Shown: positions 34,501 to 45,650, numbered from the stretch's first letter. The stretch: DNA of 64,000 nt from Aplidium turbinatum (GCA_918807975.1 OU964934.1:2604001-2668000); one strand, 5' to 3'. Made by a program: numbers and translations. The notes: a model not told the origin generated them from the sequence alone.

Positions 34501-37500
34501 TGGAAGCCAAGGTCATGTGGTCCTCATCTACCTTTCCTTTTTTCGCACATTGATTTTTCTCGATTTCAACCTTGCAGTGATGGGCCAAGCCGAAACTCGC
34601 CTGTGACCATGGAAACATGGCCGTTAGGGGCTTAACCATCCGCTTAAACTGTCTACATTGATTTGAAGTTTAGTTTATGAAACAGGAACACTTCAATAAT
34701 AATAAAATCATAATGCTTTTTAGACAAGCATTTTTAATACTAGTATTATGATTTGTCGTTTGGAAAAAAAGTTTCTTGGTTGGAGTGCACTCGCAGCTTC
34801 GAAAACGTTGATTTTCCTAAAACGTTTGAATATCCTGGCTCTAAATGCGTGGGACCAGATGCGCATGCTTGCTGTCAGCTCAGTCAGAGCAGGCTCATTG
34901 TGCTGGCATCTACACTACGTGGCGCCAGTGAAAGCATGACGTGGATAATAATTTAACCAAGGATGGTTCAAAGATGTTGTACATGCTTGCTGAACAATGG
35001 ACACTGTGTCTCAATTATTAGTCTTTTTTAAATTGATACAACGCATGCAGACGTTGAATCATGTGAAAAGGACCAACTTTGCTTACTAGGATATCTCGTC
35101 AGGTTGTATATGCCTCCAGCAGCGAGGCTGGTTTTATAAAAACTTCCGCATAAATTGTCTACGTAAGCTGCAGCGCGCATAAAACGGAAATAACCGCTTC
35201 CTGTCTAACGACTCAAGGAAAACAACGAGAACCACCGCTTTACCTTATAATCTTCGGCTACAAGTTTCTGGCGTGAAGTCAAGGCATCCCGGCAGTCATG
35301 AGTCATCTTCTTGTCAAACTTGTGTTCAAACAAGCACTTGTAGACCATCCCTTGCCCGGACACAACCTGCAGTGGTAGTGGCATTGTTTTGATGGTAAAC
35401 TCGCACAATAGAAATTATGAAAAAAACGACAAGTTTCGTTTCAGCCAATACGCGTTCGCTTCAACTGCTTTGTCTAGAGATATTGCAACTTGTGTTGATA
35501 GTTCAACATAATCTAAAACACCGATTGGAATGATTGACAACAAATGAAGAGCTCAGGTGCATAACGATCAAACTCCATTATTTGAGATTTTTAGATTTTA
35601 CCATCCCCGTAGTATCGAAAGTTTTATGTAGCAACCTTTTTTGCGGCAAAACGATCAATATCTCTCAAAATAAAGCTTTAAAATAACAGGGTTCAGCCAC
35701 AAAACGAGCAATCTCAAACTTTCATTTTCAGTTTACTCGATAAGTTGGTTTTGCTAGTTTGATTGTTTTGCACCTGGACTCTTCAAACTCAAACATGAAA
35801 ATTTTTAAAAAATTAAATCAATTTTACAGCAAAAGATAAGTTGGCAAAGAAACCAAGTCATAAGGAGTCACACGTGGACGGCGGTCACAATGATCGCTTC
35901 AGTAAACAATGGCTGTGATGCAAATAAATCAAGAGAAGCAAATAGTGCTGCAAAGCACAGGTAATTCAACACAGAGACAATACACAAACTTACATCAGGG
36001 CACAAGGTCTCACGATCGCCCTTGCACTTGAAGTAGAGATGCCTGTCTAGGTGATAATCATCGGCTGACAGTTCAGCCAATCGGGAGATCTGCTTGCGGC
36101 ACTTCGGGGCTAATGGGTTTTCTTTCGGACTATCTTCATTTTCGAACGCTGTCTCCAAGCAATCGATAATGTCGCTTTGTGAATGGATCATTTCCTAAAA
36201 CATAACAGGCACTTCAGCAAGTCAATCCATCTATATGATTTCTTCACTTTGAACTTCTCGTCGACGATAATTATTATTGAATAATAATTATTATTCAATA
36301 ATTTACATACGAAAGATCTAACATTACCCATCACCCTTCATAAAAGCGGTGGCATTCCAGGAATAAAAGCTTCACGCTGTGCTGTAAAACGTGCAGTATT
36401 TAGTGGTTTGTAGGTAGAGTACTCAAAAATAACGGAACAATTTTCTAGTGACCAATGAGCACCTCATTTTGTGTTGTTTTCCAATTAGTTGCGAGTTTGC
36501 CGAAGCTAAACCGACAAACTATTGCCTAGTAAAGCTGTGTCGCGTGGTTTGTTCAACCGTGAAGCTTAAACGCCCCGGTACAGCCGCTAGTGAAATAACC
36601 AACAAAATCAGATAGATTTCTACGCACACTAGGCTAGACAAACCATGACCTGCAAACCCACGCCGTTCTATGTCAGGTCAACGCCACTCCATTTTAAGTA
36701 AGTATATCAAATTTTTCAAGCACAAGACGCAGGGTTTGTACCAAATGTTCACTCACAAAGTCGAGGTGGCGACTTTGTACACGGATAATTTCAACGTTGT
36801 GAACTGTACATATCAACAGACCTGAAGTAGGAGGCGAATTACTCAGATAAATATGGTTAAGACAGCTGGGTGTTGTTCAAACCATAAAAACCGTCAATTT
36901 TTTTGCAATAAACTATCCAACAGAAAGTACTGAACACAAAAGAAAAGAAAGATTTTAATGAAACAAGCTGAGCAAACCTCATCCGGCTCCAGAGTATCTC
37001 CTATTTTTCCACACTTCAGTCTCTGAATGTCGGCTCTGCACTCATCCACAAAGTTACATATCAACCTGCAAAAGCACTTGATTTAGATTTTAGTGATACA
37101 GCAGCAGATGAGAAGTGGAACGGTTTCATTGAACTACGAAACATACCCGGTTGAAATACGCAAAACAATATGCCTGTACATCAAGTCTGTAAGAACAAAC
37201 TCATTGCATGTTTTGCCATTTTCAAATTAATGAAACTACAGTTAATCAGATCTTATCGATAAAACTGCACGTTTCCATTTCAAATTAAATGGACAACATG
37301 AGATTTTGGTGTGACGTAAAATTCTCCACGCCATCAGCATAGCTAGAGAAAACACGTCACACAATATTGACAACCCAGTATCGGAGTACTACAGCGTTTG
37401 TGCATGCTGCCAGTTGCAAATTAAACTGACAAGCCGCTTCACGATCTCACGTCTAGCGACCTATTAATAGCAGTTTCTATTTACAATTTGAAAGAGCGAG

Positions 37501-40500
37501 AAATTATTTTATTGCAAAAACTCTCATCGCGCAAAATAGTTGAGTGTGGAAATAACCATAAACCTCTGCCATGATGAATCGGCGGCAAGACTGCACAGTT
37601 TCTTTAAGCTTTGTATGTAGCTTGACCATATGTTACAGCGGAATGAAGATACAGCGGTATCGCAGCGCGGAAAAATATGGATTCTTAAAAAAATAACTTT
37701 TTTTTCGTCTATAAAAATCCTTGGCCTGAGTGTGACATATAAGTGGAGTGAAGCAGTCTATGAGTGATATCTTCACAAGACATAAATGTTTGCAGGTCAA
37801 AGATGAATCATAGACACAACCGGAAGAAGTAAACTCATTAATGCTGCACAAATCGTAAACAAAAAAGGCCAGCTTTGAGCAACTAGCCGTCGCAACCATC
37901 GTTGAGAGGATGCTTACAATCAAGAAGTGTTTGTTTTCCTTCAAGCGAGGTTTATTTTCTATGAACCATCAACCACAACATGGAAAATACCAACACACCA
38001 ATAAATACCTTGAAAGGTTTAATAAAACGTGCATCACTATAAAAATACTACGCTAGCCAGAGAACAAAGTTCATACTTGAGTGCTAAAAGAAAAACACAT
38101 ATTCGCATACAATCACAATGCATGCACAAATCACTACGATTCCTAAAGCACCAGCTAGCGATAAACGCCTCAAATTATTGGCCAATCCACAAAGAACACA
38201 TATCACTGTTGATTGTTCACTATTTATCGACATTTCGTGACGACAAAGCCTGTGGGGAAATTATTTTAATTATGGTACGCTTGGATAGCAATAACGTAAT
38301 AACGAAATTTCAATGGGTTTTTTATGGATGCATTTCTTCCCCTATTTCTTGGGGCTTGCAGCGCATGCCAAAGTCAATTTTTGTTGTTCCAATAAATGAA
38401 AAAAGGTAATTTGCATATTTACGTCATACACAAATCCCAGTTCCTAGTATTGCAACACAATTTACATTTCAATGATAGCTTGATCCCCAATGGCACGTTT
38501 TTGCTTGGAAATATATCAAAAATTTATGTCCAATGAAACGCATTTGTACAGATTTGGATTTACAACAACCGCGCAATGCAGTGACAAGGTTACAATATTA
38601 AACTACTTATGTTGGAAGTGAAAAATAATTACGAACGACACTAACAAAACAACATTGGCATACAAACGTATCTTCTCGCTTACCTGTAATCACTGAATAT
38701 TATTGTCTGGATCTTGGTCAGAAAGTTTTTGCACCCTGGTGCGGTGATGGAAGCTTTGTTGTCCAACAGACATGGGATGAGCTTTCCATCTGTGTCTTTA
38801 TAGTTCGCACAATCTGGCAACTGCACAGATGATAAATCATTTCAACAAAATGTAATTGTGGATTACACAATATTATGGTAGAGGGCTGCCACGACGGTTT
38901 CGACTTTTCAACAAGTCTTGCTGCTTAGGACTTACAGCATAACCAGGCAACAAATCAGCCATTTTTTACATTGATTTTAACGTCTGCAACGTTCAATAAA
39001 CGTAAAAAAGTAACTGACTTGCTGGTTAGAAAACAACAGCAGGGAGCCGCTGCCTTGCGCCTGCTTGCAACAATTCAAGTCTCAACAAAGCAACATGTGA
39101 AGTATAGCACCGACTAATCACCATCTTGCTCAAGTGCCTCAATAGAATATAAAAGTAGTGCCCATACAAGGAAATCAAATGAATTAAACTACGAACCCGC
39201 ACTAAGTATACACTTACACAACACATTGACATTTGACAAGATGCCATAAGTGTGCTATATCGGCAAAGGTATTGTTTATGTTTTTTCGTCGTGTAGGTCG
39301 CATACATTTTGAAGCATACGCCAAACACACTGCAGTGTTCTTTGCAGCCAATCTTCCATGTTGTCTGCCAAGCTACATCAATTGATTTATTGAGTTTCTA
39401 GAAGTATTGCTATGGTTGCAACGCCGAAAGAAATTCCTTTGTCTCTAAAGTTAATGTACTGACTTGTAGTAAACAGTGATTAATTAAACACAATTTTACA
39501 GGAAAGGGAAATTGTGTAAAAAGCAACTTTGGATTTCTAAAAACAAAGTAGTCAACTTGTATTAAAAAGATCAAAACAAATCATTAGGCCTACTTATTAA
39601 TAAACTAAAACATTGTTTGTATATTTGCAGGTTTGCAAAGATAGTATTCTTGAATGCAATGATTCAAAATAAACAATTGCAACAGTCCTTCAAAGTGTTC
39701 ACTCAGCTAGCCAACAATTGCAGCTGGCAGGCGAATACAGCAGCAATTGTTACAACTGTATGAAGTATGACAACATGTACGAAAAACAGAATTACAAGCA
39801 AGGACCTACCACTTTAAGCGGCTGCCTGCAGACTTCCCGAGCGATGATGTGAAACTTTGGATCTTTAGTTGTGTTGAGCTTGAAATTCCAGATATACTAA
39901 AAGAAACAAAACATGCGTTAGTACACAGAACTATATCTTAGTGAAGCTTTCACAGGTAAAATATGTTATGTCAGTAAAATAAAGTTAACCAGAACGTGAC
40001 ACTTCTTGCATAAAATTACATCACATTTAACTATATTTATTCAAAAAGATTTTTGTTCTGAAATTGCCATTGTAAGACTCCACAAAACACCTCATAAACT
40101 CTGCACCCAAGGTATATATGCTTGTTCTACGTGCAACACACGATAACCACGACAAAAAGACTAATTTTTTTTTAATTTGATGTTCATAGAATAATACAAT
40201 AACAGTCTTTACTCTTGGAAATGCTTTGCTTCAAAAAATAGAGATAGAATTTAATTTTGCCAAAACAATAAGACTACTTGCTGCCTTAAAACATCGATAA
40301 CTTCCAAGGGAAGACATTTCCCATCTGTGGAACAGCGACCAATTAAAGGTTAAAACTTAAAGTAATAAAAACGTCTTGGAAATTCCTTCCACTCGTCCAT
40401 GCTGGCCTTACATGCAAAGGTTTTCGTTTTCATATTTTTGCGGTTTGGTATGAACGTGATAATTGGTAGCAGGATTGCTGTTAAAAGCCAATAGGGCAAA

Positions 40501-43500
40501 ATTATACTCAAATGCAAGTGCTATCAGTGCATTTTGAATAAAATCACATCGATATTGACAAGCAGATGAATAACTATTATGGTAATGGCATTTACAGAAA
40601 AGCACAAATTTTATTGTAAGATATAAAAATGTTATGGCTTTTCTACATACATGATGGCATTCGTCCGAAACTTCATAATTCTGCAACACAAAACGTTAAA
40701 CGTAAAGCAAGTCTTATTACAATAGACTTCCAATTAGAAGCAAATAGTTTTCTTCATCATAATTATTGTTACATTACAACAAAACCACTATTTCAGTATT
40801 TTAATCACATTTTAAAGACTTAAAAAATAAGATTGAAAATTGGACAAACTGGGTAGAAAATTTGCGTTGTGCAATTACTAATTATAATATATCATGAAAC
40901 AAGCAAAGTGAAAGTAAGATTTTATATATGTAAATTTATCTTTTTAAATTGTACAAGAAAAACACAAAAATGTCTAATTAACAAAACTTTAAAATAGCCA
41001 TCATTTACGGAAGCCTTGACTGACTTTTCTAATCCACTTTTTGGTTTTATTTTAAAGCTGTTGCAACTGAACTTTATTTCATGAAGTTGTGAAAGAGTGA
41101 GTCAACTACAGCGTCCAATCAAGTGTCAAATGACCAAGAAATAACTTTTGTAATTGAATAGGGTGAACAAAATTTGATTTGTAGGCCTAATCAAATCTAA
41201 ACAAGGCCTACAAGAACATTAACAACAGGACCTAGGAGAGTAAAGCATCAAAAACGGAAGATTTGTTTTTCTAATCGGAAGTGCACGAAAGTTATGGGTG
41301 GAGATGGTGATATTAAAAACTCAAGTTACTAAGGAATACAAATAATCTCTCAAAAAAGAACGTTTCAAAACATGAAAGACAGCTGAAAAATAAAATTCAA
41401 CAAAGCATTAACATACATATGAGGAATACCAGTACACAATGAAAACTTACATCTTGATTATTGGTTAAACAGTACAAAATGTCGAAGTTGTTGTTTGGGT
41501 TCTTGCCGCTACATATTTGTTGGACGTCAGAGGAACACTCGGTGCTTTGAGCAATAGACCCAAACGCATTCCTTGAGCGAGTCTTGCCTGAAGGATATAA
41601 TACATTACCGGTATAGATTATACAAGCATAATAAAGTGCATTACATATATGATAATATTCTGAAAATCATGCTTTGATGAAAAGCATGATTCACTGGATG
41701 CAATTAGAATAGACCTGACACCTGATATTCAAACTATAACAATGCAGAAGGAATTTTTAAATATATTGCTAGTGTCTTGACAAAACAGTTATCCTTGTAT
41801 TTGTGAGCAAACAGTAGTAAACATTAACAACATGTTCACTTTCTTCCAAAGTATAAGTAATACTTATACTTTGCTGCTATTCATACCGCTGTATAAGTAC
41901 ACAGCGGCATGAATCAACAAGACCATGATTTTTATTGCATTCACAAACACACTTTCTTTCCGTTAAGTTTCATCATCCGCACAAAGATCAGCGCTACTTT
42001 CACGCACAATCGCACATATACATATTATTATACAATATAGGGCCATTCTTACCAATATTTACATAAACAACAGCACACACTAAGCATTACATTTTGGCAT
42101 TGCAACGTCATTAAACAAGATTGGAGCTGCTTGCTTTGTCATTAAGTCATTTTGATGTCAAGTCATAATTGTTTCAAAGCATACTTTTTAATGGAAGGTT
42201 GGCTGCGACACTATGGAATAATTTAATTGAAAAAAAAAAACATGAAAACGACAGGTTGCATGGTTTAAAAATAACTGCAACAAAATGAAATGCTCTTGGA
42301 AAAATCATTTCATCTGATTAGTCTTAAAATATCAAAACAAAAAACATTCAATGACCGGAGTTTGTTAAGACATGCACCAGTGACCTCATCTGCAACTAAA
42401 AGGTCCACAAATGGCTCAAAAACTTGATGTTTTTCATGAAACTTCCTAATTACATTATCTCAGCTACAGATTGAAGATATTAGATATGGTGGCAGATGTG
42501 AAAAATAATGCCAATCAATTCAACGAGTCAACTGGTATAATGGTGCAATCCTTCTTTATGTAGTTTGTTTAAAGATAAAAAGTCAGATAAATAAGCAAAA
42601 AGTTTACGTGAACAATAAATACTAAAAACGCAACATAAATGAAAATTGAAAAAGTTAAGCTAATAGTTAATAAGGAAAATCCTTTTGGCTTATCATGTAA
42701 AGTATGGCTAATTGGTTATGGGTATTGGGTAGAGATGTCAAAATAATTTCACAACAAAGCAAACCAATACCGTAACTATCCAACAACAAAGTAATCTTGA
42801 CTGCACATCAACAAGTTATGAACCAAACAGTATACATATCAATTTAGGGAATTTCAATATCTCTATTCATTTGTGGTTTTACATGCGAGAAATACAGTGC
42901 AATCACACATTAAGTTTTAACATTAGAAAAAACTTGTAAATTTCTGCAAAGTATGCTTACCATCTGGGGCAACTTGTTTGATGTGATTTTGGACATGTTG
43001 TGCAACATTTTGAACATCTTGTTGAATATTGATATTGTTTTGTGGTAAATTCTGACTGCCGCCTACATTCCCAGCAGCAGGTTGAAGTTTGCTTTGCACA
43101 TGTGGGTTCACTCCCTGAGCAAGCTGTATGTTTGGTCGAACACGATTACCATCCACATTGATGTTTTTCTGATGTTGAGCATTAACTGCTCCTTGGGGAA
43201 CTGCCTGCAACAAATAATAACTTTTTTTTCACTTTGACACATTGCGACAACATACGTTAGATAAACCGCGATTAAAAATGTAGCACAACCAATAACAGTG
43301 GGTAGCGAACATATACATTATACAATCATCGAGTCAACTGCTCCCATTATTTTGGCCTGCCATTCATTGTCCTTCAGAAATATAATCGCATGTTCTGGAG
43401 CTGAGTTGAACCAAAATCCTTTCAAACGTCACTAAGATATCCTTGGACTGAAAAACAAACATTTAAATCAGGGTTGATCTCTAAGTGGTCAAAACTGGTT

Positions 43501-45287
43501 TTGACCACTAAGCGGTTTAAACCTGGTTTTAACTGGTGAAAACTACGTAGGTTTAAACCGGTCAAAACCCAGAAAAATATTTTTATGTGGTGAATGGTTG
43601 GCTACCTGGGCTATGAAAATAATATATTTAGGAAATATAAAAGCAGTCGTGAGTTGTGACCATTTTGATATGCAGGCCTTGAAATAGCTGGCGGCCATGG
43701 CCGCCTGAACTTTCATTAATGGCTGCCAATACCGACCTGTCTTTTATCTATACCTTTATTTCATCTATACCGACCTGTCTTTAAAAGATTATATTTATCT
43801 TGGATTTTTCTCTTGGTTCAGCGCTGCCAAAAACAAGACATCAAACAGCGTTAAGACTACTACGTTAATTACATGTCGTGCTACGTCTTATGTGCTACGC
43901 AACAAGAGGGCAAATGTTGCGCAAATTTTATGGCAAATGTTTTTCATAAAAAAAAATTTGTTGGAATAAAATCTTGTACCTACTTCAGTTGGCTGTGCAA
44001 ATGGTTCATCGTTCTACCAAGCATTTTTTGGTTCATCAGAAACGTATTTTTAGAATTTGAATTTTCTCAATAATTAAAATAACCAACTGATTGAAATATC
44101 AAAAATAAACAGAGAAATTGAATATTTTTTGTTCCAAATCCAGCATTTAGGTTTTTGTTGATCAAAACAAAATAAAGTTGAACATCATTACTAAACATGG
44201 AGGGTAATATTTTTAATTCAATTGAAAAGCAATTTGATTCATACACTAAAGGGGCTTTGACTAGTTTTGACCAGTAATAGGTGGTCAAAACTGCCCGGTT
44301 TAAACCAGGTTTTAACCGGGCGGTTTAAACCGCCCCGGTTTAAACCAATCAACCTTGATTTAAATCTTTATGGAAAAGCATACTGTTACAATGCTTTCAG
44401 CACATATATATATAATAGATTAACGCTTTTTTTTTTTAAAAGAAAAAAATGACGCAGGTACACATTTATTTGCAGCAATAGCAAGCAATCACCTGAACAA
44501 CATTAAAACAGCAAACTGTAACTGTGTGAAATTAAAAAACAATATTACAGCAAATGTTGATAACATGAAAAATGAGACAAGAAATAATTTTAATGATTCA
44601 GGTATAAATGAATGACATATGGTGCATCAGTCATCACCATCACAATCAAGCTCTAACCTACAATACGAACAGATTAGTTGGATTACATCAAATTTTATAA
44701 ACATGTTTCATGAATGCAGATCCTGTTTTTTCACCAACCAGGTGTAAGCTGTAAATATATTTGACTGCTTGGAAGGGTTTGCAGCCGCCTAAGATGATCA
44801 CATAAAAGCATAAGAAATACGGGTCTGCTACTATTCGATGAGTCCGATTCGGTGAGTCTGATTCGGTGAGTTCCTAACCTCTAACCCTAACTCCTAACCC
44901 CTAACCCTAAAACGGCAATGATAATTAGGCCACGGTACCCGATAATTAAAAAAAAAAAATTGAAAAAATCCCCCGTTAAGGGATCGAACTCACCGAATCG
45001 GGCCATTCCGAGAAATACAAGTTTCAAAACTTAAAACCTACATGGCCTAACTGCTATTTCCAGAATACTCATATGAACAAAAAAGTTGTAAAATTGTACA
45101 GAATCACCTAAAAGATGTTTATTCTACAATATGTGTCTACATAATGAAATTGAAGGAACAAACCACATACATTAGGTATATTGCCTGCAGGAGGTGGGTG
45201 ATCCCGCTGATTAGATGGAACTTGAGCATATGAAACACTTGAGGACAAAATTGAAAATAAAAAAAGAAACAATATTTTGATATCCAT
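22379..45287 (-). CDS. GLG1: Golgi apparatus protein 1 / cysteine-rich FGF receptor (GLG1), complete, 27 coding exons
   Basis: GLG1 is a type I membrane protein of the Golgi that binds FGFs and other secreted ligands. Exons in transcript order: 45171-45287, 42961-43204, 41451-41587, 40651-40680, 39810-39896, 38684-38820, 36978-37065, 35994-36194, 35244-35366, 34465-34600, 33743-33954, 33372-33493, 32734-32835, 32067-32271, 31457-31609, 30736-30891, 29928-30035, 27955-28049, 27203-27317, 26712-26876, 26099-26250, 25087-25297, 24537-24638, 24057-24158, 23615-23735, 22915-23021, 22379-22543. They sum to 3693 nt, 1230 residues plus stop, close to vertebrate GLG1 (about 1180). All phases agree. 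The protein has a signal peptide, a Gln/Asn-rich segment, a long series of Cys-rich GLG1 repeats, one membrane segment and a short basic tail. The gene is convergent with the Nav gene. Family identity is certain; single splice sites were placed by eye. Confidence 0.95.
22915..23021 (-). CDS. GLG1: GLG1 exon 26: last Cys-rich repeat
   Basis: It reads LITCLVDVARRDTSALSSDC and LRTKMWKNAIK, matching MSCLMEALED...RIEMWSYAAK. Confidence 0.93.
23615..23735 (-). CDS. GLG1: GLG1 exon 25
   Basis: It reads EVARLLAEGQSDIMADPALH then EACSNDLTKYC, matching DIFVDPVLHTACALDIKHHC. Confidence 0.93.
24057..24158 (-). CDS. GLG1: GLG1 exon 24
   Basis: It reads IQKHCPPKGNQNVVECLKNK. The acceptor here is AAG rather than CAG or TAG. 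Confidence 0.87.
24537..24638 (-). CDS. GLG1: GLG1 exon 23
   Basis: It reads EQEQNYALDPQLTLHCYKS, matching QESALDYRLDPQLQLHC. It has no start codon of its own and is easily missed by simple ORF calling. The phase fits both neighbours. Confidence 0.9.
25087..25297 (-). CDS. GLG1: GLG1 exon 22
   Basis: It reads DISLNPDLMSSCGDDIKRLC and GIVYKCLKKRFISKSKKD. Confidence 0.93.
26099..26250 (-). CDS. GLG1: GLG1 exon 21
   Basis: It reads NPNLDFQLMRSCKSDIKEHC and QLVVECLIKKKKDLIK. Confidence 0.93.
26438..26512. repeat. Palindromic CAGACAGCAAATC repeat, copy 5, GLG1 intron
   Basis: It reads CCCAGACAGCAAATCGG at the left, AATGTCTATAGACATT at the centre and GATTTGTTGTCTAG at the right. The centre is a perfect 16-base palindrome. 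Confidence 0.8.
26712..26876 (-). CDS. GLG1: GLG1 exon 20
   Basis: It reads IELNPELKQHCSADQQRLC and AQVIECLRKHKRKLNPQC, a close family match. Confidence 0.95.
27203..27317 (-). CDS. GLG1: GLG1 exon 19
   Basis: It reads ADVVKCLSLMIRNSIIGG and AQCVDQLTVENLEM. Confidence 0.9.
27955..28049 (-). CDS. GLG1: GLG1 exon 18
   Basis: It reads EMKDYTFSYKFLKACKKDVK, matching QMKDFRFSYKFKMACKEDV. The donor GTAATC must be used; reading on meets TAA at once. Confidence 0.92.
28050..29927. other. GLG1 intron 17 (largest in the 3' half)
   Basis: Apart from the hAT-like element at 28916-29438 nothing is recognised. A 107-codon open frame at 28456-28779 resembles no known protein and lacks domain features. 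Confidence 0.4.
28916..29438. mobile_element. Probable hAT-type element, GLG1 intron
   Basis: The left end CAGTAGCGGATTCAAG and right end CTAGATCCGCTACTT are imperfect inverted repeats. The flanking octamers are too diverged to call a duplication. Confidence 0.5.
29928..30035 (-). CDS. GLG1: GLG1 exon 17
   Basis: It reads DEGKIMECLISHKEEMESA and ends AAGVTHFQL, the conserved IGVTHFQL. Confidence 0.93.
30736..30891 (-). CDS. GLG1: GLG1 exon 16
   Basis: It reads EFSCLQDNFDNLQPGKC and ILIRECEPMLQKYCS, matching LLMRACEPIIQNFC. Confidence 0.93.
31457..31609 (-). CDS. GLG1: GLG1 exon 15
   Basis: It reads CEKEVHRIIKQRALDVNLNP then CRQELGQHCSDQVHEKGT. Confidence 0.93.
32067..32271 (-). CDS. GLG1: GLG1 exon 14 with acidic insert
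   Basis: It reads VDPNFREQCKDDTVKFC, then an unusually long acidic, Gly- and Asn-rich insert (EGADNEDNDNEIEP) before VMSCLYRHMHSS. The insert is longer than the vertebrate spacer (HTHGWNETSEF). Confidence 0.92.
32734..32835 (-). CDS. GLG1: GLG1 exon 13
   Basis: It reads VLSCLMDNIHTKQMNKKC and LLELQYFVSRDF. Confidence 0.93.
33372..33493 (-). CDS. GLG1: GLG1 exon 12
   Basis: It reads LMDLIKETEVAQDYRMDAV and ends DLQSGDPM, matching HIRSGDPM. Confidence 0.93.
33743..33954 (-). CDS. GLG1: GLG1 exon 11
   Basis: It reads ELVEFRRMIMEDFELSPEIV then KEGKTLHCLLALAQK. The acceptor was placed at GGCAG before TCCCAATA to keep phase with exon 10. Confidence 0.93.
34465..34600 (-). CDS. GLG1: GLG1 exon 10
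   Basis: It reads SFGLAHHCKVEIEKNQC and later ASIMLCLENQNLNG, matching SYSLAKSCKSDLKKYRC...LLMCLES. Confidence 0.9.
35021..35090. repeat. Palindromic repeat family, copy 7 (worn), GLG1 intron
   Basis: Only the inner part survives: ATTGATACAACGCATGCAGACG and TTGAATCATGTGAAAAGG, ending CCAACTTTGCTTACTAGG. Confidence 0.5.
35244..35366 (-). CDS. GLG1: GLG1 exon 9
   Basis: It reads VYKCLFEHKFDKKMTHDCR and ALTSRQKLVAEDYK, nearly collinear with vertebrate GLG1. Confidence 0.95.
35994..36194 (-). CDS. GLG1: GLG1 exon 8
   Basis: It includes CRKQISRLAELSADDYHLDR then HLYFKCKGDRETLC, a strong family match. Confidence 0.95.
36978..37065 (-). CDS. GLG1: GLG1 exon 7
   Basis: It reads LICNFVDECRADIQRLKCGK, matching LICGFMDDCKNDINILKCG. 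Confidence 0.93.
38684..38820 (-). CDS. GLG1: GLG1 exon 6
   Basis: It contains GKLIPCLLDNKASITAPGC and ends IIFSDYR across the next junction, as in the family. Confidence 0.92.
38941..39028. repeat. Palindromic repeat family, copy 6, GLG1 intron
   Basis: It reads AACCAGGCAACAAATCAGCC at the left, TTTAACGTCTGCAACGTT in the middle and GACTTGCTGGTTAG at the right. Confidence 0.7.
39810..39896 (-). CDS. GLG1: GLG1 exon 5
   Basis: It reads YIWNFKLNTTKDPKFHIIAR then EVCRQPLKV, matching LLWNYKLNLTTDPKFESVAREVC of vertebrates. Confidence 0.93.
40651..40680 (-). CDS. GLG1: GLG1 exon 4: 30-nt microexon
   Basis: It encodes only NYEVSDECHH. It is needed to fill the gap before WNFKL (vertebrate: SDCNHLLWNYKL). 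The acceptor is TTGTGTTGCAG and the donor GTATGT. Confidence 0.85.
41451..41587 (-). CDS. GLG1: GLG1 exon 3: first Cys-rich repeat begins
   Basis: It reads STECSSDVQQICSGK and NFDILYCLTNNQD, matching the first GLG1 repeat. The donor is GTAAGT. Confidence 0.9.
42961..43204 (-). CDS. GLG1: GLG1 exon 2: Gln/Asn-rich segment
   Basis: It encodes a low-complexity segment (NINIQQDVQNVAQHVQNHIK), the counterpart of the Gln-rich N-terminal region of vertebrate GLG1. It starts at phase 0 and ends at phase 1 before GTAAGC. Confidence 0.85.
43469..44357. mobile_element. 889-bp hAT-type element, GLG1 intron 1
   Basis: Ends CAGGGTTGAT and ATCAACCTTG are inverted and flanked by an exact 8-bp duplication ATTTAAAT (43461-43468, 44358-44365). 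Both ends are packed with GGTTTAAACC, GGTCAAAACTGG and related inverted words. No transposase is visible. Confidence 0.88.
44821..45010. mobile_element. Small element with telomere-like core, copy 1, GLG1 intron 1
   Basis: An exact 8-bp duplication AGAAATAC flanks it (44813-44820, 45011-45018). The left side repeats GATTCGGTGAGTCC-like units, the right side has their reverse complement (CTCACCGAATCGG). The core reads CCTAACCCCTAACCCTAA, the metazoan telomere motif. It is 190 bp with no coding capacity. Confidence 0.88.
45171..45287 (-). CDS. GLG1: GLG1 exon 1: signal peptide
   Basis: The ATG at 45287 opens MDIKILFLFLFSILSSSVSY, a clear signal peptide, then a Pro-rich stretch. The donor is GTATGT. 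A CAG acceptor-like site lies about 20 bases before the ATG, so the 5' UTR may be spliced. Confidence 0.88.
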
Positions 45288-45650
45288 GTTTAGACAATAA
45301 AAATATCTGCAAAGATTGCAATATAAACACGTTATAAAAATACTTAGATTAAAGCAATGCACTTTATGCCATATTGGCAATCTGACAAGAATCCTATTAT
45401 CACCGTGCATAATGTTTTTTCACTCTACAACAGCAAAGCTATTTTTTGTCAAAACCGTCCAGTCTCAATTTATATCGTCATATTGGACCACAAATGTACA
45501 CTTGTCTGCAATAATCACTCATAACATCTTAATATCTCAAACTTGTGCAGAAGTTAGATATTCCATTAGGAGGTAGATGGATAAGGCACTCAAAGATTAT
45601 GTGACTGGTGGTTTTCTTCACACTGATATTTAGTTAGTGAGGCCAATACA

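Noticed and set aside
38029-38409. A 126-codon open frame in a GLG1 intron
   Set aside because: No recognisable similarity and composition like AT-rich intron; most likely chance.
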